The position numbers and the translations under genes are program-made. Below are positions 8,178 to 14,946 of a stretch of DNA of 64,000 nt, piece after piece. The stretch comes from CAZTGZ01 sp964613385 (GTDB lineage Bacteria > Bacteroidota > Bacteroidia > NS11-12g > UBA9320). Location of the stretch: contig CAZTGZ010000004.1 of the NCBI GenBank assembly GCA_964613385.1, forward strand, positions 1-64,000, written 5' to 3'. Positions within the stretch are counted from its first letter, which is position 1. The number at the start of each line of letters is the position of its first letter. Under the pieces are notes generated by a model. That model saw only the letters and a list, made by a program, of their open reading frames with translations. It ran no database searches and was not told the DNA's origin.

Positions 8178-8542
8178 GCAGAGAATTACAGGATAGAACC
8201 AAGAAATTTTCCTTGTCTATCATCAAATTGGTGGAAGAGCAGGTATATACAATAACACAAAAAATAGTGATTAACCAATTATTGAAGAGTGCCACTTCTG
8301 TTGGTGCCAATTTCAGATCAGCTTGTCGTTCTAGAAGCGACAGAGAATTTGTGGCGAAACTGAACATCGTTCTTGAAGAAGCAGACGAAAGCTGCTACTG
8401 GCTCGAAATCATCAAAGAAATGAACTGGTCACCCGTAGAGTCCCATCTAAAAGAAGCCAATGAATTAACCGCAATCTTTGTAACCATGCTAAAAAAAATG
8501 AATCAAAAAATATCTAACCCAAACCTTCACCCCACCCCCTAA
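8174..8542 (+). CDS. Four-helix-bundle protein (S23/23S rRNA intervening-sequence protein family)
   Basis: 122 residues, nearly all helical. The family hallmark is at about 35-60: INQLLKSATSVGANFRSACR followed by SRSDREFVAKLNIVLEEADE and a SCYWLEIIKEM helix. Relatives are the 23S rRNA intervening-sequence proteins and Avd, a diversity-generating retroelement accessory protein; the pentameric fold binds nucleic acid in Avd. Here there is no rRNA and no reverse transcriptase nearby. The start is coupled to the repressor stop by ATGA. The C-terminal tail (NPNLHPTP) runs into the right repeat array, which supplies part of the stop codon. Role unknown. Confidence 0.85.
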   Translation: MSRELQDRTKKFSLSIIKLVEEQVYTITQKIVINQLLKSATSVGANFRSACRSRSDREFVAKLNIVLEEADESCYWLEIIKEMNWSPVESHLKEANELTAIFVTMLKKMNQKISNPNLHPTP

Positions 8543-8596
8543 TTTCTACATTCTACATTCAACATTCTAATCTCTAATTTCTAATTTCTAATTTCA
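8541..8596 (-). repeat. Right repeat array of the four-helix-gene element
   Basis: About eight consecutive 7-8-base units such as ATTCTAC, ATTCAAC, ATTCTAA, CTCTAAT and TTCTAAT, the inverse complement of the left array. It begins in the stop codon of the four-helix gene and ends three bases before the yedK ATG, so it forms the whole intergenic spacer. Confidence 0.8.
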
Positions 8597-8598
8597 AA

Positions 8599-9411
8599 AT
8601 GTGCGGACGTTACGTAACCATCTCTAGCCTCAAGGCCATCGAAAAACGCTTCAACGTGAAAGCAGAGGCCCCGGAACGCTATAACCCCAACGTGAATGTT
8701 TCCCTGGGACAAACGGCACCGGTCATCGCTTCCGACCAACCCGGGAAAGTGCAGTTCTTTGTCTTCGGAATGACTCCCGTTTGGGCACAGAAACCCATGT
8801 ATTTGTTCAATGCCCGCTCCGAAGGCGACCACAACAAAGAAGACGACCCCCGCTATACCGGCGCCATGGGCATCATTCAAAAGCCCGCTTTCCGAAAACC
8901 CATACGCGAACGCCGATGTCTGGTAATAGCCGATGCCTTTATCGAAGGACCCAAAAAAGAAAAGCTCAGCAAACCCTATGTCGTATACATGCGCAATCCC
9001 GAATACAAACCCTTCGCTTTTGCCGGTATATGGGATGAATGGGTGAACCGCGAAACAGGAGAAATCCTCCGCTCCTTCGCCATTATTACCTCGGTGACCA
9101 ATAGCCTGCTTCAGAAAATAGGACACCACCGTTCCCCGGTTATTCTTAGTCCCGGCGACGAGCATACCTGGCTCAATCCCCAAAGCCCTCTGACAGACAT
9201 CACCGCCCTGCTGCGCCCCTTCGATCCGGTTACCATGAATGCATACCCCATCAATCCAGCCATTAAAACCCCCGGACTAAATGCCCCCGAATTGCTGCAA
9301 CCCATCGGACAAAGGATAGAGAAGGAATATGATTACGAAATCTACAACGACCTCAAACTCGAAGGCATGGGCAGCACCAGCGCCAGAGTGAGGAGGAATA
9401 AGGAAAATTAG
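8599..9411 (+). CDS. SOS response-associated peptidase, YedK/HMCES family
   Basis: 270 residues. HMCES/YedK proteins crosslink to abasic sites in single-stranded DNA through Cys2 and shield them from error-prone repair. Visible hallmarks are Cys2 directly after the initiator Met (MCGRY), the NARSE block near residue 74, the AGIWDEW block near 142 and the catalytic His in GHHRSPVIL near 176. The position between a LexA-like repressor and dinB fits SOS control. The stop codon TAG is supplied by the following AAATTAGA-type repeat. G+C-rich like the rest of the cassette. Confidence 0.95.
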   Translation: MCGRYVTISSLKAIEKRFNVKAEAPERYNPNVNVSLGQTAPVIASDQPGKVQFFVFGMTPVWAQKPMYLFNARSEGDHNKEDDPRYTGAMGIIQKPAFRKPIRERRCLVIADAFIEGPKKEKLSKPYVVYMRNPEYKPFAFAGIWDEWVNRETGEILRSFAIITSVTNSLLQKIGHHRSPVILSPGDEHTWLNPQSPLTDITALLRPFDPVTMNAYPINPAIKTPGLNAPELLQPIGQRIEKEYDYEIYNDLKLEGMGSTSARVRRNKEN

Positions 9412-9436
9412 AAATTAGAATGTAGAAATTAGAAAT
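9405..9436 (+). repeat. AAATTAGA-type repeat forming the yedK-dinB junction
   Basis: 32 bases identical to 6495-6526. It contains the stop codon of yedK (9409-9411) and reaches into the start codon of dinB (ATG 9435). The repeat therefore serves as the intergenic linker and probably as part of the dinB translation start region. Confidence 0.85.
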
Positions 9437-10646
9437 GGCTTCGGTGATCACACATATGGACCTCGACACCTTTTTTGTGTCGGTAGAACGCCTGCTCGAC
9501 AGTCGCCTGGAAGGAAAACCCATCCTCATCGGAGGTACCTCCGACCGCGGTGTGGTGGCCAGTTGCAGCTACGAAGCCCGGAGCTTCGGCGTGCACTCAG
9601 CCATGCCCATGAAAATGGCCAGACAACTTTGCCCGGAGGCCATCGTCATTCGCGGAAACTCCGCCAATTACTCCAAATACTCCCATATGGTCACCGAAAT
9701 CGTGAAAGAATCGGTTCCGGTGGTAGAAAAAACCTCCATCGATGAGTTTTATATGGATCTCACCGGCATGGATCGCTTTTTCGGGTGTTACAAAGTAGCC
9801 TCGGAGCTGAGACAACGCATCATTCGCGAGACCGGATTGCCCATCAGTTTTGGACTCTCGGCTAATAAAACCGTCTCCAAGGTGGCCACCGGAGAAGCCA
9901 AGCCCAACAATCAGCTCCGCATCGACGAAGGCAGAGAAAAGGACTTCCTGGCGCCCCTTTCCGTAAAGAAAATACCCATGGTGGGCGATAAAACCTATCA
10001 GACCCTGTGCAACCTGGGCGTTAAGAAAATCGTTACCGTGCAGCAGATGCCGCCGGAAATGATGGAGTCGGTACTGGGCAAAAACGGGCGCGATATCTGG
10101 AAAAAAGCCAACGGCATCGACAACAGCCCGGTAGTGCCGTACAACGAACGGAAATCCATCAGCACGGAGCGCACCTTCGATAAAGACACCATTGACGTGG
10201 TGAAACTGGAAGGTATACTGATTGCCATGGCCGAGAATCTGGCTTTTCAGCTTCGACGAGGCAACAAACTATCCGCTTGTGTCACTGTAAAAGTGCGCTA
10301 CAGCGATTTCGATACCCGCACCCTGCAAAAACATATTCCCTATACCTCCGCCGATCATATCCTCATCCCACTGGTGCGCGAAATGTTCACCAAGCTGTAT
10401 AACCGACGCCAATTGGTTCGCCTCATCGGGGTGCGTTTCAGCGATCTGGTGGGTGGGCATTATCAGATCAACCTCTTCGACGACAGCGCCGAACAAATCA
10501 GCTTGTACCAGGCCATGGACCGCATCCGAACCCGCTTCGGCGACCGCAGTCTGATGCGCGCCATCGGCCTCGACGCCCGAACCATAGGCCGCAGCAACCC
10601 CTTTAACGGAGAACCACCACCCCTGCTGGCCAATAGAAGGAGTTGA
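9435..10646 (+). CDS. dinB: DNA polymerase IV (Y-family translesion polymerase)
   Basis: 403 residues. Catalytic palm residues are D9 (ITHMDLDTFFVSVERL) and D103-E104 (KTSIDEFYMDLTG). The conserved SCSYEARSFGVHSAMP steric-gate block, the helix-hairpin-helix (MVGDKTYQTLCNLGVKKI) and the little-finger domain (about 235-350) are all present, so it should be active. It bypasses damaged bases with low fidelity. It starts inside the AAATTAGA-type repeat downstream of yedK. Its last 50 or so bases are duplicated at 12176-12227. In related cassettes the error-prone dnaE follows dinB more closely; here about 4.3 kb of other genes intervene. Confidence 0.96.
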   Translation: MASVITHMDLDTFFVSVERLLDSRLEGKPILIGGTSDRGVVASCSYEARSFGVHSAMPMKMARQLCPEAIVIRGNSANYSKYSHMVTEIVKESVPVVEKTSIDEFYMDLTGMDRFFGCYKVASELRQRIIRETGLPISFGLSANKTVSKVATGEAKPNNQLRIDEGREKDFLAPLSVKKIPMVGDKTYQTLCNLGVKKIVTVQQMPPEMMESVLGKNGRDIWKKANGIDNSPVVPYNERKSISTERTFDKDTIDVVKLEGILIAMAENLAFQLRRGNKLSACVTVKVRYSDFDTRTLQKHIPYTSADHILIPLVREMFTKLYNRRQLVRLIGVRFSDLVGGHYQINLFDDSAEQISLYQAMDRIRTRFGDRSLMRAIGLDARTIGRSNPFNGEPPPLLANRRS

Positions 10647-10647
10647 T
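10596..10647 (+). repeat. 52-base direct repeat, copy 1 (3' end of dinB)
   Basis: Covers the final codons and stop of dinB. It matches 12176-12227 at 51 of 52 positions; the one difference (C at 10626, T in copy 2) is silent in the leucine codon. The two copies enclose an A+T-rich segment with one T9SS cargo gene. Confidence 0.95.
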
Positions 10648-10678
10648 TAAGATGACGAAAAAATGACGTATTTTTTTT

Positions 10679-10710
10679 TTTGTAAATCACAAATACGAAA
10701 TATAAATTTG
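10679..10710 (+). promoter_or_regulatory. Bacteroidota-type promoter of the T9SS cargo gene
   Basis: TTTG (10679-10682), a 20-base spacer, then TAAATTTG (10703-10710), which fits the -33 TTTG and -7 TAnnTTTG consensus with the expected spacing. The ATG follows 23 bases later. It is the best promoter seen in the window and makes the inserted gene independent of dinB. Confidence 0.72.
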
Positions 10711-10733
10711 GTAAGCAAACAAATTTATAAATT

Positions 10734-11588
10734 ATGAAAAAGATTAAATTAATCTTGGCAGTAGTAGCGACGTTAACGACAGTGTTTTCTCAAGCACAAG
10801 CTCCAAATGCTAGATACGTTGTATGCAAACGACCAGCTGGACAAGCTTGCAACGATGCCTCTGCACCAATTTCTTGCTCATTTGAATATGCACCTTCTGA
10901 CCCTTGCGGATTATACACTTATTACACGGTTGATCCGCAGGGTAATCGTGTTGCGTTAAAATGTTGTTCCTACCCAGGGGGAACAATTCAAGGTGATCAA
11001 CCATACATCTTAGAAGGACATCATTTCTTACCCGCTGATAGTGTATATTCAATTTTAGTTAATTGTAATGGAAATGAAGGTTATGAAGAGTTATATGATT
11101 TTTCGAACGTAGTGAGCGGATACAGTAGACCTGGAGTTAGCTTTAGTAACGAAAATGATTCATTGGTTGTGTTTATTTATGATACTGATACGGTTATTCC
11201 GTTTATAAAAAATGGAACTTTAGTTGAGTTAAAATTTGCAATAGAGGATATTCATGATATATGTGAATTAGGAATGCCAGCGGCACTTTTTTTTAATGAT
11301 CTACCGATATTTAAATACCCTAGTTTAGAATATAAATTGATTGAAAATCCTATACAAAATGAGAGACTTTCATTGTACTTTGATAATAAGGAAATTATTG
11401 AGCTAATAAACGTTATACAAGTAGTCGATATCAATGGCGTGGTTGTGTCCCAGCTTAACAAAGGGCAATTTAGATTAAACGCATTAGATGTCCTGGATTT
11501 AGATTTAAAGGGAATAGCCAATGGTCTTTATTTCGTTGTTGTTGCTACAGAAATAGGAGTTAAATCACAAAAATTTGTGATACAATAG
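10734..11588 (+). CDS. Secreted protein with C-terminal T9SS-type sorting domain, unknown function
   Basis: 284 residues. Residues 1-22 are a Sec signal peptide (MKKIKLILAVVATLTTVFSQ, then AQA). The mature N-terminus is Cys-rich (eight Cys between residues 31 and 87, e.g. CKRPAGQACNDASAPISCSF), suggesting disulfides. The last 75 residues resemble a T9SS type A domain: a VVDINGVVVSQLN strand, an IANGLYFVVV strand and KSQKFVIQ at the end, although the usual YPNP motif is not visible. No enzyme family is recognised. The gene is markedly A+T-rich (one hand-counted 60-base line is 28% G+C) and lies between the two copies of the dinB-end repeat, so it was probably acquired after the cassette formed. 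Confidence 0.65.
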   Translation: MKKIKLILAVVATLTTVFSQAQAPNARYVVCKRPAGQACNDASAPISCSFEYAPSDPCGLYTYYTVDPQGNRVALKCCSYPGGTIQGDQPYILEGHHFLPADSVYSILVNCNGNEGYEELYDFSNVVSGYSRPGVSFSNENDSLVVFIYDTDTVIPFIKNGTLVELKFAIEDIHDICELGMPAALFFNDLPIFKYPSLEYKLIENPIQNERLSLYFDNKEIIELINVIQVVDINGVVVSQLNKGQFRLNALDVLDLDLKGIANGLYFVVVATEIGVKSQKFVIQ

Positions 11589-11616
11589 GCGTCAGAGTTC
11601 AATAGTGCTCTATAGA

Positions 11617-11651
11617 TTTAATATGTAAAGATTTTAATAAAACATATTAAA
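11617..11651. repeat. 10-base perfect inverted repeat downstream of the T9SS cargo gene
   Basis: TTTAATATGT (11617-11626) and ACATATTAAA (11642-11651) are exact inverse complements around a 15-base loop, starting 29 bases after the stop codon. No T-run follows on the plus strand, so a terminator role is doubtful. It may be an mRNA 3'-end stabiliser. Confidence 0.45.
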
Positions 11652-12175
11652 AGTGTCCTGAAAGTTGGAATTATTCAATAATACATGCATTAAACTTGGG
11701 GTTTGATTCCGAATATTTATTTATATAAAAAACCCTTGTTATAAAATTTGATTTGCGTTTGAGCAGATTTCTGTAAGCATTAACGGCCCTATCAAGCTAT
11801 TCTTGTAGATCTATTAGTGTTGAAGTTGAGTCTAATATACGCGACCAAATTAATCAAATGCCATTTTTTTCCTCAATACACCTGTTTTTATAAGTATTGT
11901 TGTAATAAAGGCTGTCCAAATTTGAATCTTAACAGCGTTATGGCCACTTCCAATCGGGGAATTTATTTTGTGGACTCGCATAATCCCGGAAGAATATTTC
12001 CACTTTCAATCGACACCTGTATATCTCAACTATTGTTGTAGCAGACCAATTCATCCAGAAAGTGATTAATTCTACTTTCATCTGGTATATTTGATTCCAC
12101 ACAACATGTCGACTTAATCATTTTTTTTCAAAAGAGAAGATCTGACTCGGAGTTGCATTAGGACTTTTAGAAAAT

Positions 12176-12227
12176 AACCCCTTTAACGGAGAACCACCAC
12201 CCCTGTTGGCCAATAGAAGGAGTTGAT
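12176..12227 (+). repeat. 52-base direct repeat, copy 2 (duplicated dinB 3' end)
   Basis: Nearly exact copy of dinB's last codons and stop, lying in non-coding DNA about 1.58 kb downstream of the original. Composition is G+C-richer than its left neighbourhood. It marks the right edge of the inserted A+T-rich segment; sequence after it (12228 onward) leads into the ABC operon. Confidence 0.95.
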
Positions 12228-12295
12228 AGGACAAAGCAGGCAAAATAATCGAATAACCAACAATCGTCCCGGATCAAGACTCTTCATAATATGGA

Positions 12296-12303
12296 TATAT
12301 TTG
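12296..12303 (+). promoter_or_regulatory. -7-like promoter box before the membrane/ABC operon
   Basis: TATATTTG fits TAnnTTTG but ends only five bases before the ATG at 12309, and no TTTG is found at the -33 position. If used, the message would be almost leaderless. Confidence 0.25.
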
Positions 12304-12308
12304 TTTGA

Positions 12309-12626
12309 ATGAAGAGGACGCACAAATTCAGGCTCATAGCAGGTTTTGCCAATGGGTATCTCCTTGCAATTCACCTGGTGAATCTCCTGACATTGTGGTT
12401 TATTACACAATTCGGACGCTCGGCATTCAATCCAATGTTTCTGCTGCTCATCTTCGTTTCCATAATCATGTACGGGTGGTCTGAAGTTTTCAGAAAAGAT
12501 GAATATTATTACTTTGCCAATCTGGGAGTAGGAAAGGCTGATCTTTGGGGATTTATAGCTTTGGTTGGTATTTCAATGAATATTCTGGCCTTGATCATAG
12601 GAGGAAAACTACATCAATTGATATGA
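12309..12626 (+). CDS. Small membrane protein coupled to an ABC ATPase
   Basis: 105 residues with three hydrophobic segments: about 14-34 (ANGYLLAIHLVNLLTLWF), about 41-56 (FNPMFLLLIFVSIIMY) and about 81-98 (FIALVGISMNILALII). Its stop overlaps the ATG of the ABC ATPase (ATGA at 12623-12626), so the two are coupled. It may be the membrane partner of that ATPase, but it is much smaller than a usual permease. No family is recognised. Confidence 0.6.
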   Translation: MKRTHKFRLIAGFANGYLLAIHLVNLLTLWFITQFGRSAFNPMFLLLIFVSIIMYGWSEVFRKDEYYYFANLGVGKADLWGFIALVGISMNILALIIGGKLHQLI

Positions 12627-13294
12627 TCCTTGAAGCGGATGGCATACAATTGAGTTTCGGCCTGAACAAGGTGCTTCAGGATATTTATTTGAAATGCGAA
12701 AGTTCCGAAGTAGTAGGGATTTTGGGATTGAATGGCACAGGAAAGTCTTGTCTGCTTCAGATTATTTTTGGACAGCGTCGGGCGTACAGCGCCTCCATCA
12801 GAATAGATTCAAAACCCTTTTTTAATATTTGGAAGCATCCCGAATTGATCAGGTATCTGCCCCAAAACCACTTTGTCCCGTCGAATAAGTCCTTAGCAGG
12901 GATAATCAGGGATTTCTCTATAAATGAAGAATATTTTCGGTCAATCTATCCAAATTTATCCTCGGAATGGAATACCAAATTGAAGCATCTTTCCGGTGGG
13001 CAGCGCCGCTTCATCGAATGCGCCATTATCCTGGAATCAGGTTCACGTTTCATCATGCTGGATGAACCTTTTTCGTCGTTGAGTCCGCTGATAATTGACC
13101 AATTGAAGAAGCGGATGATAGATTTAAAAAGCAAAGCCGGCATTGTAATCACCGATCATTATTACCGGGATATTCTGGATGTTGCAGATCGTATATACCT
13201 GCTTAAAAACCATAAGTTAATTGAAATATCAGACCGGAACCAACTTCCTGAAATGGGATATTTGCCTCTACCGGAGAACCCCAAACCCGAATGA
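12623..13294 (+). CDS. ABC transporter ATP-binding protein
   Basis: 223 residues from ATG 12623, chosen because it makes a four-base overlap with the membrane gene and begins at the natural N-terminus (MILEADGIQLSFG); an upstream start at 12545 would overlap that gene by 82 bases. Walker A is GLNGTGKS (about 35-42), the signature is LSGGQRR (about 122-128), Walker B is FIMLDEP (about 142-148), and the switch His is in TDHYYRD. It would power a small exporter or importer together with the preceding membrane protein; the substrate is unknown. The next gene, a Crp-type regulator, overlaps by four bases. Confidence 0.88.
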   Translation: MILEADGIQLSFGLNKVLQDIYLKCESSEVVGILGLNGTGKSCLLQIIFGQRRAYSASIRIDSKPFFNIWKHPELIRYLPQNHFVPSNKSLAGIIRDFSINEEYFRSIYPNLSSEWNTKLKHLSGGQRRFIECAIILESGSRFIMLDEPFSSLSPLIIDQLKKRMIDLKSKAGIVITDHYYRDILDVADRIYLLKNHKLIEISDRNQLPEMGYLPLPENPKPE

Positions 13295-13857
13295 ACCATT
13301 ATTTACATCTCAACAAAATCCACCCTATTTCAGAAACGGAATTTGCCGCTATACAGGCGCGGTTAAAGCCACGAACCTGTGCCAAACTCGGGCATTTGCT
13401 GGTTCCTGGAGAAGTTCAAAAGGAACTGTACTTTGTAAAAAAAGGAATTCAAATGGCGCATTTCGAATCGGATACAAAATCTCATGTGATTGCGTTTACC
13501 TATTTTCCGGATTTATGTGCCATCCCGGATTCTTTTAGTCTGCAAAAACCTTCCGACTTTTTCCTGACCTGTCTTTCCGACAGTGAACTCGATGCCCTTT
13601 CATTTCAGGATTTGAATGCGCTTTTCGACCTTTATCCCAATATCGAGCGGCTCTTTAGGAAATTAACCGAATTATTCCTGTCCGGAATGATCCAACGTCA
13701 TTTGCAGCGGCATGCCATGTCAATGGAAGAGCGATTTGTTGCGTTTAGCAAAAGAAGTCCGCATCTCCTGAATCTGGTCCCGCATAAATACCTGGCTTCT
13801 TATCTCGATATTGATCCCACCAATTTTAGCAAGCTATTCAATTCCGTTAAAATATAG
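13291..13857 (+). CDS. Crp/Fnr family transcriptional regulator
   Basis: 188 residues. Residues about 10-110 form a cyclic-nucleotide-binding-type beta roll (LGHLLVPGEVQKELYFVKKG, then IAFTYFPDLCAIPDSF), residues about 110-145 the dimer helix, and the C-terminus (YLASYLDIDPTNFSKLF) a short helix-turn-helix. The HTH is compact, as in many Bacteroidota Crp-like proteins. The effector is unknown; no Fnr-type cysteine cluster is seen. It overlaps the ABC gene by four bases, so it is in the same operon. A 14-base dyad just after its stop codon may be its target. Confidence 0.82.
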   Translation: MNHYLHLNKIHPISETEFAAIQARLKPRTCAKLGHLLVPGEVQKELYFVKKGIQMAHFESDTKSHVIAFTYFPDLCAIPDSFSLQKPSDFFLTCLSDSELDALSFQDLNALFDLYPNIERLFRKLTELFLSGMIQRHLQRHAMSMEERFVAFSKRSPHLLNLVPHKYLASYLDIDPTNFSKLFNSVKI

Positions 13858-13859
13858 AG

Positions 13860-13873
13860 TTGGTGTAAACCAA
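13860..13873. promoter_or_regulatory. Candidate Crp/Fnr-type operator
   Basis: TTGGT-GTAA-ACCAA is a perfect inverted repeat with 5-4-5 geometry, the same as the Fnr box TTGAT-N4-ATCAA. It lies between the Crp-family gene and the hydrolase, about 55 bases upstream of the hydrolase ATG, where an activator or repressor could act. Confidence 0.5.
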
Positions 13874-13928
13874 GAATGCGCTCGTTCGCACATCCGATTT
13901 TTGCTTTTACATTTTATCCGGCAATTGT

Positions 13929-14810
13929 ATGAGGCAAACGTATAAACAACCAAAATGGCTCGACACCAAGGAGTACCCTTTTGAATCTAATTTTTTTGAG
14001 ATCGGTACCCACAAAATGCATTATATAGACGAGGGCAAAGGCCCTATTTTGCTATTCGTACATGGCACGCCATCCTGGAGTTTCGATTTTCGCAAGGTTA
14101 TACTGCAGTTGAGAGATTCCTTTCGCTGCATTGCCGTGGATCACCTGGGTTTCGGATTATCGGATAAACCTGCCGATTTTACCTATTCTACGGAGTTACA
14201 TGCGCAGCATTTAAGTCGTTTTATAGCGGCTTTCGACCTTAAGGATATCACCCTGGTTCTGCATGACTTTGGTGGTCCAATCGGATTTCAATCGGCGCTT
14301 TCTGACCCGGATAGGGTGAAAAATTTCGTATTTCTGAATTCCTGGCTTTGGAGCAGTGCCAGTCATCCGGACTTTATCAAATTCAGCCGCATGTTGAGAA
14401 GTCCATTATTGCCATTTCTGTATCTCCGCTTAAATTTCTCTCCGCGTTTTCTGATGCCGGCAACGTTTGGAGCTAAAAAACTTTCGGGTAAAATCCGCAA
14501 GCAGTTCACGGCCCCGTTTTCTCGAGCCTCCGAACGGAAAGGCGCGCTGGCATTTGCCAGGTCTCTCTTAAATGATCAGAATTGGTTTCAGCAACTTTGG
14601 AATCGGCGCGATGGGCTGACTTCACGTCCTGTTTTACTTATCTGGGGGATGAAAGACCCTGTCATTAAACCTTCTTATTTAGCTAAATGGATAGAGGGAT
14701 TTCCTGCGGCACAGGTTCATGAACTCCCTTCCTGCGGTCATTTTCCCCAGGAAGAAAATCCGGAGGATGTGGCTGAATGTATCCGCACTTTTTTGTTGGG
14801 CACCCGGTAG
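13929..14810 (+). CDS. Alpha/beta-fold hydrolase, haloalkane dehalogenase-like
   Basis: 293 residues. The oxyanion loop HGTPSW lies near 45, the nucleophile elbow near 113 is HDFGGP with Asp in the nucleophile position, the acid candidate is in IWGMKDPVIKP near 240, and the base His is in CGHFPQEENPE near 270. An Asp nucleophile is typical of haloalkane dehalogenases and epoxide hydrolases; the opening DTKEYPFESNFFEI also fits the dehalogenase group. The substrate cannot be told from sequence. It follows the Crp-family regulator with a dyad in between, suggesting inducible expression. Confidence 0.8.
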   Translation: MRQTYKQPKWLDTKEYPFESNFFEIGTHKMHYIDEGKGPILLFVHGTPSWSFDFRKVILQLRDSFRCIAVDHLGFGLSDKPADFTYSTELHAQHLSRFIAAFDLKDITLVLHDFGGPIGFQSALSDPDRVKNFVFLNSWLWSSASHPDFIKFSRMLRSPLLPFLYLRLNFSPRFLMPATFGAKKLSGKIRKQFTAPFSRASERKGALAFARSLLNDQNWFQQLWNRRDGLTSRPVLLIWGMKDPVIKPSYLAKWIEGFPAAQVHELPSCGHFPQEENPEDVAECIRTFLLGTR

Positions 14811-14900
14811 ATGTTTTCGAACAATTCCCTTTTCTCAACCCGGGTTATCGGTACCGTTATTACCATGCCGGATATGGCTTTCAACTTTTCGACGAAAAAA

Positions 14901-14933
14901 GACAATAAAAATAGCAAGACAATAAAAATAGCA
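14901..14933 (+). repeat. 17-base tandem repeat upstream of dnaE
   Basis: GACAATAAAAATAGCA occurs twice, separated by one A (14901-14916 and 14918-14933), immediately before the dnaE start region. It could alter spacing between a promoter and the start codon or be slippage debris. Confidence 0.7.
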
Positions 14934-14946
14934 TTATGTTTGAAAA

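Larger units (their letters stand above)
8135..8596. mobile_element. Candidate mini-element: four-helix-bundle gene between inverted short-repeat arrays
   Basis: An approximately 460-base unit made of one small gene and inverted AAATTAGA-type arrays at both ends, sitting between the repressor and yedK, which otherwise would be adjacent. Composition drops sharply inside it (hand-counted 60-base lines: 62% G+C in the repressor, 33% in the four-helix gene, 57% in yedK). This looks like an insertion. No transposase is present, no target-site duplication was identified, and the mechanism is unknown. Confidence 0.4.
11589..12308. other. 720-base A+T-rich non-coding stretch after the T9SS cargo gene
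   Basis: No convincing gene. It contains a 10-base inverted repeat (11617-11651), the second copy of the 52-base dinB-end repeat (12176-12227) and a -7-like box before the next gene. A plus-strand frame at 11817-12041 is Cys-rich and without a recognisable domain; I regard it as chance or as a decayed gene. Confidence 0.6.

Noticed and set aside
8174..8542. Diversity-generating retroelement based on the Avd-like four-helix protein
   Set aside because: No reverse transcriptase, template repeat or variable repeat is seen nearby; similarity is to the wider S23 family only.
11817..12041. 74-codon Cys-rich plus-strand frame in the A+T-rich gap
   Set aside because: No domain, no promoter or ribosome site, and the surroundings look non-coding; best seen as chance or decay.
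12545..12622. Upstream start for the ABC ATPase
   Set aside because: It would overlap the membrane gene by 82 bases; ATG 12623 gives an ATGA coupling and the usual N-terminus.
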